From positions 13,832,001-13,896,000 of the forward strand of contig OV121092.1 of NCBI GenBank assembly GCA_921293015.1: 64,000 bases of DNA, given 5' to 3'. Made by a program: the position numbers and the translations under genes. A model generated the notes under the pieces. That model was given only the letters and a program-made list of their open reading frames with translations, was not told the DNA's origin and did not search any database. The first letter of the stretch is position 1, and the number at the start of each line of letters is the position of its first letter. Below, piece after piece: positions 34,201 through 47,341 of the stretch. This DNA comes from Phorcus lineatus (Eukaryota; Mollusca; Gastropoda; Trochida; Trochidae).

Positions 34201-34900
34201 TCCTCGGTTACCAAGGGCTGAGTTCTGATGCTCTTTTATTTGACTTGTAATCAGGAAAATTTGTTCTGAAATTACTCGCCCTTCAGGAAGCCAATGAAAC
34301 AGCTTCGTCGATAAGACGTGCAGTCCTATCTAAAGAAGTGTTTCAACAAGCTTGCATTGAGAAATTTGGCTTTTAAATCCACCTTTCAGCTAACACTGTC
34401 CTTTTGACAACCCGTTATGAGGGAGGGTGAGCTTGAAAATTACATATTCAAGTTCCTTACCATAGACTTCACAGTTTGAAAATCGGCGTTACCAAGTATC
34501 TTATTCCATCTGCTCATATCAAGCCCGTTCATCTGGTTATTGAGTTATTATAATGCACAAAAGCGGGTAATTAGAGTACATATTTTACTGATGAAAAGTC
34601 CGAGGGGTGATTTGTGAAAAGTATTGTAACATTTACCTTCTGTACCCGAGGATGGATATTGTCCTGAGCTTCTATTTTCCTTCTAGTTCATTCTGTCCAC
34701 TGTATATACATTGGTTGAAACCCAGCACTTTATGTGGATCAATATTATGCAATTTGCCGATGTTTGTTATGTGATACAATCAACCAGTTTTTGTCAACCA
34801 TTCATCCGTCATGTGAGTGAAGTCTGTTGTAGGCTTCGTGTGAAGTCAAAGTATTACACACATGCATTTTTGTACGAAATAAACTTACAGTTGTAAACAT
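31289..34900 (+). other. 3' UTR / 3' flank of the adenylyl cyclase gene
   Basis: No open frame of note. The DNA is T-rich and free of the repeats that fill the rest of the window. Two AATAAA signals suit the gene's end: 32566-32571 and 34878-34883, the latter followed by a GT-rich stretch. The first would give a 3' UTR of about 1.3 kb, the second about 3.6 kb. TGTANATA (Pumilio-type) sites occur near 33039 and 34700. The choice between ends cannot be made without transcripts. Confidence 0.45.
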
Positions 34901-35699
34901 GACTAATTGTTGCGGTTTTCAAATATCCAAAACACAAAAACTTCATGAACGAAGTTTTGTCTACATGTGTCTTTAGGTTATGACTGATATCTATGACACA
35001 ACACAGGATACGTACGCGTTGTGTGTCACTCAACTAATAAATACAAACAATAAGAGCCTTATATTTGATTATACAAAGCACATCTTCCTAAAAAGTTTGA
35101 AATTGAAGTGAATAGTTATATAATTGAGCATAAAAGATACATACGCGAATTGCATATATTCAACACCTCGGTAGATTTTATACTATTCACATACGATTTA
35201 TACAACGCCAGTTTTCTTCTACATGGCATCAAATGGTTTCGTTATTTCTTAAAAAATTATTTAAAGAAGAAAAAGAAATTAAGGAAGTTATAGAGGCTAC
35301 ATGTACATGTATCTACTGTCATGACGACAATCGTCACAATAATTCACAAAAATATCAATATGGAAGATCACTTTTTGGGAATGCAACAGTGAAGTGAAGA
35401 ACTATTGAAGATACTGTTATCCGAAAATACAACCATGTTATACACACAGTATTACCTATGCATGCAATAAAACCATATGCAAACTCGTAAGTAATATATA
35501 TGTGGATATTTGACCAAATATCATAATTTGAGAGTTTGAAATAGAAAAAGTATCTTATAGATATTCTTATCACAAATACGCATCACCTTAATTACACCGA
35601 TTATGATTAAAGTGGTAAGAACTATGAAATTCTAAAAGGATGATTGACATATCCCTATGGGTAACTGACACTTAATGTGGTAGAAACAGGTAGAAAATT
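34901..35699. other. No gene recognised
   Basis: AT-rich intergenic DNA after the last candidate polyadenylation signal; nothing repeated was noticed. Confidence 0.4.
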
Positions 35700-37339
35700 A
35701 AGCACTCTTTTAATGGGCCAGTGCTTGAAATCCTTGAAATAATCGGTACTGTGTATGTTTGTTTTCTTTGCCTGTTTCCCCAAATACCTGATGTTTACTC
35801 AGATCAACACGGGGCAATGTGTCTGCTATATGACTCAACGCCTTGTGGTGGATGTAAAAGATGCCAGATCACTCCTTAGACTTTCTTAGTCTTCTTTGCT
35901 GTTTCTCAATCTCAAGAAATTAGGGCTTATATTTTCAGCTGTCAGGACTAGAGGAGGACGTAGTCAATATTTTAAGTTATATTCATTTCTCAATGGTAAC
36001 ACAGCCTGGTGTACCATCTCTGTAGCAATTTCAAATAAGCCGTCATATAATTTTCCTGATAATATTTTTTGTTGATCAGCAAAAGGTCATGGCCATCATC
36101 CATTTTGTCAGTCGGTGGTTTCCTAAAAACCCAGGAATTAGTAGGAGAGGTCAAGTGTATTGTATGCGGCAATGTCCAGATCAGGGTTTTACTTCTTTAA
36201 ATAGTCCTGCTACTCTTTGCAAAGGTATGACACCACCTACACCAGTAAATCAATTGTTAAATGTATCCTTTTCTAACTTAATCAACTCCTGGTTCACACC
36301 TTTTAGAAAGTTTTTGCCAATAATATGGCTTGATATGTCCTGCGTCCTTGCCCTGAGCTAGCACTAGCTTCATCTTACCAAGCCCTTTTATGTCCAAATA
36401 ACATGAAACAAGGGTTGATAATTTATTTCAAAATACAAATTAGGTAATTTAGAGGTTTCTGAACATTACGCTTTGGGTGGCCAATTGGGAGATAATGAAA
36501 TACAAGTGTTTTAGCGACTTCAGTGTTTCATTTCACAATTTCATAAATTTGAGATTCATAGATTCGATAAGATTTTTGAAAAAAAAAATTCAATCAATTT
36601 CTAAACTTTTTCTCAAAATCAGAATGGTTTGTCTATATCGTTTGTCAGTGTTTCCATAAATATCCAGTGTTTATTCAGAAGTTTGGATTCCACTGAGACG
36701 GGCAATGTGTTACATGACTCAACACCATCAGCCCCTTTCAAATAGTGCTGCAAAGGACTCAATACAGACGTTTCCGCGCATATTGTATCACTTTCTATAG
36801 CTCATCGACTCAGAGTTTAACAGAATATGACAATGTGTAACCGCATGCAACATGCTATAAAAGAAACTCTGTACATCAATTCCTTTTGTGAAAAGAGTAT
36901 CATAGTTTAATGCAACGTTGATACAATTGTTACTTGCATCTGTGCATAGCTTGATATGCTGTGGCGAGAGTAAACAAAGTCAATTCTTTTTTACATGTAT
37001 GTTATTCTAAGCATAAATCATCAACTTTTTTCGAAATATGAATAAACTTGCCGTACGTAGGTTGAACCTTTATTTTAGGACAAAGGTTTGCTCAGTTATA
37101 AACATGTGATTTAAACTCAACAAAACATTTTCCAGTTCCACTGTCCTGTTAAGGCATATGATGTGTAAAACGTCAAATGAATAAAAACTGGATAATTGAC
37201 ACGTTTATCAACTTCAAGATCTCCCTTAAGCGTACATTGTTATATTGATTTTCTTGTTATGCAATGAAAGATGATTGTTAATTGATCAATTGAGGGTGTA
37301 TCATATGTTACTTAAAGCAAAAGGTTTAAAGATAGTGTA

Positions 37340-38040
37340 AATAAGCATATGTGTCCTTGATGATGAAAGCCAGTTTTACTTTATAAGACAAGAGGAAAAT
37401 TATACCCAAGAAATTGTTCAAAGCAGGAATAGCGTTAGCCAAATATTTTGCGATAAAACAAATGCTAGGTACCATGGAACTGACTTCATTGATTACATCT
37501 ATCAACAGATAAATATGTTTACAATTGCTGCAGCACACATCTCTAAGGTAAACTAAATTCTTAAATTCAGACCTCCTTTTCCAGAGTTCAACAATATTGA
37601 AATAAAATTTGCCTGTTCAAAATACAAAGATGTAATTATCCAGAGTCTCTCAAGTATGCCAAAACTACATTTTGTATCCACCTTTGAGAATTTTAAATTG
37701 TAACCTGTAGAGTTATAAATGCTTATTCATCATAATTTCTTCACACTCATCAAGGTCTGTATGGTGTATAATATTATCGAAAAAGCCAAACGGTAAAAGG
37801 TAGCTAAAAAGATGTGTCTTTGATGATGAAAAGATTGAAGGTAATAAACAGCCAATCTTATTTGATTAGACAAGAAGAAACCATGAAAACAAGATCAAAA
37901 CAGAAAGCATGTAAGCCAAAATATTGTATTGAAACAAATGCACATTATCAAGGTACGCACTTGAGTACATAAGAATGAAAGAGATAAAATTGTTAAGAAA
38001 TGGTACATCACACATCTGCATTCATTCATTTGTGAGCATT
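37340..38040 (+). repeat. Diverged direct duplication of about 210 bp
   Basis: 37340-37550 and 37805-38030 share gtc-ttgatgatgaaa, tagacaaga-gaaa, agccaaatatt and caaatgc in order, with many substitutions and small indels. Confidence 0.6.
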
Positions 38041-38491
38041 TTGAAGTGTAACCCGAAGAGGAAGAAATGCAAAATACAGAGAAAAAGGAATACTTGTTTA
38101 ACTTTTGCAAATGTGCGTATCAAGTACAGGTCCGATGTACCCTTATGAATCACTTTATATTAAGAAACTTGTTCAAGATATGTTAAGTGTTTGAAAAAAA
38201 TTTGAAGACAACAGATAATAATTAACTTGCAATTAAAGGCAAGGAAAAATTACATAATGCTTGCTCGTGGTGAAAGCTAAACAATTACAACCTTAAAATC
38301 TGAAAGAAAAAAATGTTTCTTTCGGATATGAGAGAGTGAAGGTCTATAGTTTTCCGAACTCAACTTTATCCTGTTGTCTTTTACGCTTGGTCCCAAATCT
38401 TCATCTCCTTACTTCACCTTTTCACACGACTGATTAGATAGACTGTCTGTAGCATCAATTGGAAGGGAAAATATCCTCTGCTGGCAACAAA

Positions 38492-38822
38492 TCCTGCTAC
38501 ATCAGCGTATATGAATCCGCTCTCACTCCTTCTATTTACCCTGATCTCCTTCAAGCCAAATACCTCGTATCGCTAGCTTTCGAACCAGCCAATGAGACGA
38601 CTCGCATTCAGCAACAGCGGCACCACCCGGATGGAACATCCGTTAAGTTTCAAGACAGCAGGTTCACGCTCCTAGCATAACGACATTCTGTTGGTTGAAA
38701 TAATAACAGGTTAAATAAGCCACGAATATCACGTCGATCCAGCCGTACGAGGCTTTTAGCTTGAAAGAGATCAGGGTATAGGAAGGAGCAAGAGCTGATT
38801 CATATACGCTGATTTAGCAGGA
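38492..38822. repeat. Long foldback: 78-bp arms, about 176-bp loop
   Basis: Arm 1 (38492-38569) and arm 2 (38746-38822) are near-perfect reverse complements: tcctgctac/atcagcgtatatgaatc against its inverse, and ctgatct and caagc blocks to tcgta. Non-autonomous DNA transposon or hairpin-RNA source; no transposase nearby. Confidence 0.85.
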
Positions 38823-40424
38823 TGTTGGTAACAATCGTCACACCTTTGTATATTTAAAATAAATGAGACAATACTTATGATTGCCTAATCTCTATAGTGA
38901 GTTCGTCTCCATCAGATGTGTTATGCAGCAACACGTAATTGGCAAGACTAATGTGTAACAGCTACCTTGATTATGTCTTCCCTCAATTAAGGCTCATAAG
39001 TACAGCATCCGGATGTGCTACTGTTCGTGTAAACAGCGATCCGATTGTGAGTAGCAGTTGCATGTAAACACATAAGCATGAAAGAAGGAAGACAAGATTT
39101 AAGGTAGTCACAATAAAAATATGACACGAGGGAAAGATGGTGGAGCAGTTCAAGGTGAACAAAGTCCTTTTGATAGTTTTAACGTATATACATGTGGCAG
39201 AGTGAGATAAAAGCATTCCTGGCAAGATGCTTGTACGGATTTTCTTTGTACCGCTGCAACTATCTGCCTTATGTGTGTGGTGTTCCTAAGTATTTCCTCC
39301 ATTTTATAATCATGATGTCATAACATATGAATCATGTCCAGTATCCTGTGATGCAATGGTGGTTACGATATCGATATACATAATTGCAACGGTAAAACAT
39401 AATTTTCATCATTTGCATGGTTTTTTTCAGGATATAAAAATGACCTTCAAATATAAAGACGAAGTATTACATTATTCATCACAATTATCGTTAGTGGCAA
39501 AGTTAAAGGTCCATTGTTTAGAAACTTAACAATGTCAAGGTCTTATGAAACTTAACCTAAACCGATGTTCTTAACCGTTCACTGCTAAGAAACCAGTAAA
39601 ATACGTTTACAGGTCTTTTCATATACCCCAAGAGAAAGTTTTTCCATTTTAAAAGAACACATTCTATTGCTAAAATTTCTCTTTTCCCACATTGCAACTT
39701 AAACAGCGATAGGGAAGGGTAAAATGAGCACTTGCAATATTATCAGTCTTGCGAATTAGTTAGTTATCAGTTCAATTATCATTATCACAAGTGTAATCTG
39801 TAACATCAATCAAGCTTGTCCTGAAATAGAACAGACAGTTCTGTGACATGATTACCTTGCTTTTACAACATATGCTGACGTAATTGGCATGATCTTCTGA
39901 CGTTGAATAATTGGCTTCTTGGTACAACTGGAATGATGCAGAGAAAGATGTCATCAATGAGAAAGAAAGCTGAAGTGCTATCATTCAAGCAGGTATATTA
40001 CCATCAGCACAACACAGGATCGTAATAGCAGAACAGGACAAAGTTAAACTGGTTCCACATTGAATGTGAGATGGAAGTGATGTGTTTGTGATACATTTGA
40101 GTTTATCTATAACCTACTTGAATAATAGATCAACTTAAACTCAATTAAGTTCTAATGTATATCAATGAGTGAAATTTCCTTTTTCCGATAAGCATGACCC
40201 ACATTTTTATGACAAAACAAATTAAAGAAGAACACTCATATACGTTGTACACCTTTTAACCTTTTCAACTAAAAGACTATAAATTCCTTTAAACAAGTCC
40301 AGATCTGGATAAAAGGACATTCCGAAATTCCTACTTCTCTTATTCTCCATTACAACATTTGATGAGACTGCCCATTCTAAAAAATAAATAATTACACCTT
40401 TTATGTTTTCGGAGACTGTACATC

Positions 40425-40632
40425 AGTTTGTTGTTCCAGTGAAGGTTTGTGTCTCCAAATCCAGCTGGAATTGGCAAAACATTGGTGGAACGTCGCTTCA
40501 CTGCAGCATTGCAACCAAAGCTTATCGCATGTAGAACAGTTCTCTACTGCAGACAAAGATGCATAGCCCCTGGTTGTATTCGCACCACTGACCTCTTGAT
40601 CTGAATGCGCAAACCACTGCACTATCCCGAAG
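40425..40632 (-). mobile_element. tRNA-derived SINE, diverged copy
   Basis: On the - strand from about 40632: GGGATAGTGCAGTGGTTTGCG (polymerase III A box TAGTGCAGTGG), then CAGATCAAGAGGTC, a degraded B box (GTGGTGCGAATACAACC), then TTTGTCTGCAGTAGAGAACT. It shares this layout and the linking blocks with 58386-58705. It has lost the B-box consensus and the tail. Confidence 0.8.
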
Positions 40633-41878
40633 CCCAATGATTTCGAATGGTTAGCAGTCAAAAATTATCATTTGTTACGTACTCGACAGTTTTCATAAAC
40701 CCTTAAATCAATTAGAAACATACCCTAAAGACTAAGAGATCCCCCCTTTGAACACTGAAATTGACACTACAGCTCCTAATTAAGCTTAGTTATTCTAGAT
40801 GACGAATATTTAAATAATGAATTTTGGATCATGTCGATAAGGATTCAAAATACATTTAAGATTTTTTTTAGTTAAATATTGTTAACAATGGTCGATTGGA
40901 CATATAAAAAAACCCGTAATAAAATTTCAAGAGCAAGCCATGTGCATCTGAAATCGGGAAAATGTCCACTTGATGAGTCATATGGCAGTAGGTACACAAT
41001 TTGTAGAACATACGACCTAGCTAATAGAAAGAAATGCATTCTAGTCAAATGCAGAACCATTTCAAACTCAGTTGTGATCGTTTGATTCCCTCACCTTGCA
41101 GCATCTGTTATCTTGCTTACACTGAGATAGGGAGTGTTGATGTTAAACGATACTTTCAAGGCAAAAGAGTGCAGTTCTTGTAACGATAATGGGAAGGTTT
41201 ATATGAGAGCCACGTGGGAAAACAGACAATCTATTTGAAAACACTGAAGGTCAAGGTTATTTCTTGCAGAATAATTATACAGTTTCTCTTCAAACATTTT
41301 AGTTCTGAAAATGTATGTCATTGATGGGTGTTCGTTTTATACACATGAGTTTCTTGAAATTAAAAATATATTTTCAGTATATTTACTCCGCATTTATATA
41401 TCTTAAAAGGGTATGTGTTTATTTAAAATCATAATTTATATGATCTTCGAAACCTGATATTATGGACGTCAACACTTCACTATTCTGTGACGCTGCGTCA
41501 TGTTTTCACAAAATATTTTCCGGATACAAATCCCACAATTCAAAAATCAATAGTCAGTCTTTGAAAACTAGTTCTCGAAAACTAATGTTTAATAAGATAT
41601 TAGAGAAGTGGAGCTTTCACATAGATGACTACAGATCTAGATTACTATTTCAAGAGATTTTATTCAGGTCGAAATAGCAGTAGCTATAGTCTTGCTGTTA
41701 GATTATACTATTCTGTGAATCTGCAAACATCAACAGGTTGTAATATATTCTTAAATATTATTTATAATATTCAAGGAACAAGTGGTATGAATAAACAATA
41801 AAAAGGTTTCAGTTTATACGAGACTTGATACTTAATATTAGTCTTATACATTGTGAATACAAACACTTCCCGTTAACC

Positions 41879-41934
41879 CCCAAGTCCCCCCCAATGACCA
41901 CCCCCACACATACACCCCCCCCCCACACATACAC

Positions 41935-41965
<31 letters not shown>

Positions 41966-41968
41966 ATC
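41879..41968. repeat. C-rich / (CA)n low-complexity tract
   Basis: Runs of C, including one of about 19, mixed with acacatacac and (CA)n. The 80- and 75-codon frames over it are composition artefacts. A run of about 11 C occurs again at 43258-43268. Confidence 0.95.
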
Positions 41969-43904
41969 CCCAATCAACTCTCCCCTTTCCTTCTCTCAAC
42001 ACAGCCTTCATCCCTTCTTCTTTTCTTGTTTCCATTCCAGCCTGGCATGGCAGCCAAGGTATCATAGCCACAATGTCAACAAGTTTCGATTACAAATTCC
42101 AAAATCATTTATCATCTCTTCGCTCAAGAGTAACTTAATGTCCACCTATATGTACTTTTATAAGGCCAACACCTTTAAGCGGTCTCCATCGGAGACGGTG
42201 TCTGTGCTGATGATAATAACAAATGTAAGACGAAAACATGAGGTGGCAGAAGGAAACATTGAGATAGAACTGAAGGTTACTGTTTGTGTCAGGGAAGGTC
42301 CAACGTACATTTAATGAAAAGTAAACCATTTACTGAAAACTATTAGAACCTGTGAGCATGCAAGCCTTAGATAATGACAAAATGGTACAATTGTGATCAC
42401 TTTTCATTACGTAATACTTCACCTAGCAGATTTATACCTCATTATTTTGCTTTTTAAAATCAAGAGAATAGTTTTAGTTCTTGAAAGTCTAGGGCAAAGT
42501 TGTGATCATCCAACAAGCAATAACGCTTTATCAATGCAAAAAGTTAGAAGAACATAGTACCATCATGATGGACAGGTAGTTATTGTTCTTGTAAGATGCA
42601 TATAATGACAAAGCTCGACTGTGATCACTTATTTTTCTTACTTTCTAGCATTTATTTTCCTGCTTCTACTAGGATAGCGAGTGTTCATTTTTAATGATCA
42701 TGACAAATAAATCTGATTATCGAAAACGGGAGCCACTTAGTCTTACTATTGCTAGCGCTTAGAGCATATGCCTTATGGAATTAGCGCTATATAAGTTGCC
42801 ATTATTATTATTTATTACTTTGAAAACAGACAAGCTCTTTGAAAGAACTTTCTTATCTTCCTATAATTCTCATGGTTCTGTTAAAACTTCGAACAGTTGT
42901 CGACACACTATTGGTCAGCCAGAATGTATCGAGCTTACGAACATTATAATCAAAATCGAATTTTTTCACATTTTTTTGACCAGAGTTGATTCATGTCATG
43001 AGCATAGGGTGTCAAAACTCAGTATCTTTATACAGCAAACCCTTTTAGGAGTTCTAGTCAATTGCTTGACCATGAGGGCAATCCGTTTCTGTGCTGTTCT
43101 TGTTGTCAAATTATGCAAACAAACATTTTGGTCAATGTTGCAATTGTTTATTGTTAATGATAGATAAATATGAATCTACATTTGTATACTGGCATACTTC
43201 ATCTTTACTTTTCCAGGATTCAGACACATACAAAAACAAATATAAATAAAAACATGACCCCCCCCCCCAAGTTTTGAACATCATCATTTTCATGCCAAAA
43301 TCGTGCTGTTTTTGGAATCATGTCACTAAGACACGAACACATTCTGAATGATGTTATCAATTTTAGATTTCAAGGTTGCACACAAACATATTTAAATGTT
43401 CTCATTTATCAAATCTTTCCAGGTCAAAGGAATACTAAAGATAGGATCAGGCTACTAACATACGACGTTTACTTAAAGAATATATAAAATAATCAAAGTC
43501 AACGCATTTGAAGTTATACTAAAGTTAAATGCATTTGTTCCATTAGTTTCAATTACTATATTCGCATTATCTGATGACAAAGATCTAAGGATACATATAG
43601 GTAATGAAATACGCTAATATATTATCCTGGGAGATCTGTGATGAGCGTGTGCTAATCAAAAGTCATAATCATATGAATAACAATATATCCAATTTAACAA
43701 ATTATGTTTTCATTACGAACAATTTACTTAATTCTACCTTTATGAAATAAACAGATATTGCAACACATGAGTAACGCCTGTTCAGATTATAGTAACCATC
43801 GACCCTTTATAAACGCTTTCTGATGCTTCATATTCCTCAGTTTCAAGGTCTCGTAAATCCAGAACATGACTGGGCAGTAACAGCTGGACAATTACATATG
43901 TCTT

Positions 43905-46900
43905 AATGGGCCAGTGCTTGAAAACCTTCAATCAATCAGTACTGTATATGTCTGTTTCCTTAGCCAGTTCCCCAAATACCTGATGTTTACTCAGATCAAC
44001 ACACAGCAATGTGTTATATGTGTCTGCTCTATGACTCAACACCTTGCGCTAGTTGTAAATTTGTACTAGACTGCTCAAAGACTCTTTCCTGGCGTTTTAA
44101 GATATTTATGTCAAGACTTCCTGTACTTAAACATAAATATACCATAGAGGGTCAACTTAATAATTACTACACGCAGAAACATAGTCACTATCACTTAGTT
44201 GAAGATCTCTATACTAGTCTGTCGGCACTAACCGGAACTTTAATCTTTTAAAAATCTAGGTAAAAGGCTATTGACAAATGATACATGTTTAAAGCTTGCA
44301 AAAGTTACATTCCAAACGTGTTGCATTTCATTCGAGAAGTTTGAATCGAGTATAATAAACTTAAAAGTCAGTCATCAGTTTGAATAACAGACTTTTTGAA
44401 ATTCCATTTTCCTTATTCCCTGCACAATATTTCAGAAACAGCGAATTCTTATGTATTGATAGTTTCATTTTTTACGTTTTCACAAACTTTAATCTTTTAA
44501 TTGTTCTTCCTTAAGTGTGGTACGTTGCTGTCCAATATTTGAGTGAGTAGTTATTGTTTATCGCCGCTTGGGCAATATTTCAGCAATTAGCGGCATGCCA
44601 ATATATTCAAGAGAACAGCCAATTCTTATGAAAAAATAGATGTATACCCTTTCAGAGACGTTTATCAATCTTTTATCTTTTCCCTCATCACCATTGTTGT
44701 GGTTGCAGACCAGGTTGAGAATCATAAAGCTCAATCTGCATAACACATGGTCATCATTGCCCAATAGCGTTTACCATCTCTTCATTCAAGCACGTTCCAT
44801 CTATTATGATAAGACTCAAATCCTCTCAGCAGTAATGAACGGGCGTTGTTTATGTTCCACTTATCATATAAAACATGGTTTCGGAGGGATTTAGCTAACA
44901 TAAAGGCGACAGTTGTAATATTTTTAATTACCAAATGTTTTACAGGGCAACAATAATGAAAACGATTGTGTGTAAGTGAATACGATAAGGTTGGTTAAAG
45001 TCACATATTACTTTAAGAGAGAATACCATTAGGAAAGTCTAGTATGACAGACAAGAATATAATCAATATAGAAAGTCACATCCAAGAAATTACTTTAACC
45101 GAGATCAGTCACTTTTGGGATTAGTGATTTGTAAAGGAGAATGATATGCGACCCTAAAGATTTATGCAGACTGGCAAACAATTCTCACACTGTGGTTGGT
45201 ATCTTTGGTTCAAGATTTCAACTTTTATCCTGTTTCATCAAGATTCATTAAATAATTCAGATACTGTTGATGTGTTCTGTCACAAACTCCATCACATTTG
45301 GATATTTTCGTACGTGAATCATAATAAGTACGTGAATCATATTATATATGTATTTACACATAAAAAATGAAAACATTCATTTTCTGTGTTAACTGACTTA
45401 ACTAATCACATTTAATGAACGGCTACAATAAGGTTACAGCACATTATCTTGTCAAAAGAAATGACGATATTAGTTATGTTTCTTGTCAGAACATTCCTCA
45501 GTTGTAATCATCCGATTTCCTCTTAAAAGTTATCATGCTTTTGCAGAGATGCATCCTCACTGTCGTGTACTCGGTAAGGAGGGGACGTTCCAAGATGGCG
45601 ACCAAAACAGTACGACAGAGATAGGTGTCTGATTCCATTACTCGTTCTTCCTAACTGTCAAGGATTTTACTTTGAATAGTCAGGATATGAATCAGTAATA
45701 TATTTGTGCAGCGTTTGCTTGAACAAACTTCAAGAAAAAGACGTAATTGCCATATAAAGTTATATTTTCTATTTTCTATTTACTTATATTTTCGATGCGG
45801 GGATAAGTGTATTTTCCTACCCTTAGGGAGCTTGAATGTTATAGATATCGCCACAAACTGATGTTATCGTACGTAATAAAGATTTCTGTGCAATTGAAAA
45901 AATCAACAAGGCAGCGGAGGGAACTCGGTTTAAAATCGGCGGAGGGGACCAAGAAATAAAGGTTTGGAGGGGACCTTTTTGGATGTGGAGTGGATCTTTA
46001 TTACGTCCGATAACAACGGTATGTGTCGATATCTATACTTAAGTTCATACTTTTTCAGACGTAGAGACTTTTAAAACATTAAATCACTTAATTAACTTAA
46101 TTTATTATGTGTTAGACATCAAAAGCATTTTTTACACCTTAACCGTCATGCAAGTTACAGCTCATGACAGTATGATACGAATGGAATAATTTCATGTTAA
46201 TAATAAATTGCTGTTATACAGTTATACCTCATCAAACAAGCACAATTCTTCGCTTGAGAAGAACATAGTACCTTACAGCAAGGTAGAAGGAGATCTAGAT
46301 CTTGTCAGATGCAGAAAATAACAAGCCTCAGTTACAATCATTGGATCCCCTCACCTTACACCATCTGCTATCTTGCTTACACTGAGATACTGAGTGTTGA
46401 TGTTAGGTGATCATGACAAATGCAGTTATTGTAACGATAATTGGAAAGTGCACCTAAGAACCACGTGGGAAAGCAAACAAGCTATGTGAAAGAACAGAAG
46501 GTCAAGGATATTTCTTGCAGAATGGATATATATTTGCCTGTCATATTTTGGTTCTGTAAATACTTAACAGTTATCAGCAGATAATTTGTAAGTTAAATGT
46601 CAGCCATGTAAATATTAATATAATTGTATGGTATTTACGCCTGGAAACGTATTTAAAATCGGATAGTCTACACAATTACCTTTATCAGGATTAGCTCAAA
46701 TGATGTCCAAACTCACAATTATTATTACCAGAGCTTTTGAGGAGTATTCCGTTTCTGTATAGTTTTAATGATCCCATTGTGAAAACATGCCCTTTGTCAA
46801 TGCTGTTTAGCTTGCATAATTGAGAACCATGAGTATTCTTCTTTCTTTTTCCAGGATTACTCGGCTCTTATTAGACTTTAATAGTTAAATTTCCAATTAA

Positions 46901-47160
46901 AAAGTGGACATTTTTTTAACACCATCATTTTCATGACAGAAGATTGTGGTATATATAGGAATTTTGTCAGAAAATCACAAATATTCTTAACTATTTTAGA
47001 ATGTTTTTATTTTTAACAAAAGTCTAAAGATACATTTTAATATGACACTAAAATCATTTTATGGGAATTTGTTTAAAATGTTTTAACAAATGTGTTTGAC
47101 CAATTCATCATTTAAAAAACATTATACCCTCTTTAATGCACTGTGTCTTATATGGTTCAC
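43905..47160 (+). repeat. Degenerate duplication unit 2
   Basis: Block d at 43905-44050, b at 46315-46520 (tatcttgcttacactgagat; ccacgtgggaaa), c at 46695-46980. Block a is not evident. A foldback element (45840-46037) lies inside. Confidence 0.7.
45840..46037. repeat. Foldback element with 44-bp arms
   Basis: tatagatatcg...gttatcgtacgtaataaaga (45840-45883) is answered in reverse complement at 45994-46037. The interior is G-rich, with repeated GGAGGGGACC (also ggaggggacg at 45576). MITE-like. Confidence 0.78.
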
Positions 47161-47341
47161 ATACTTTTTTTATGTTAACCGGAGACTGATGTACACATAT
47201 TGTTAATGATCTATAATGGTTCCAATTTTTCATTTGTTAAAAAGTCATTGTCTTTTCGCTGCACAGGTTACTAAGTATGAATGTCATGGTGTCTTAAAAC
47301 AAGCACACCTCTTGTCAGTGACAGCGAAAGATAATGCACCG

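Larger units (their letters stand above)
35700..43900 (+). repeat. Degenerate duplication unit 1 of the 35.7-63 kb array
   Basis: Blocks in order: d (35715-35880, gggccagtgcttgaaa and tcctgatgtttactcagatc-like), a partial second d (36660-36735), a (39760-39985, ctgtgacatgattacct and ttctgacgttga), b (41085-41275, gagtgcagttcttgtaacga), and c (43014-43140 with the downstream ccaggatt and catcattttcatg). The same blocks recur in the same order in the three units to the right. No coding frame is conserved between copies. Confidence 0.72.

Noticed and set aside
41825..42071. Pro/Thr/His-rich and Gly-rich frames on both strands
   Set aside because: Composition artefact of the C-rich and CA tract.
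42775..43167. 130-codon frame
   Set aside because: Overlaps duplication block c; the frame is not kept in the other copies.
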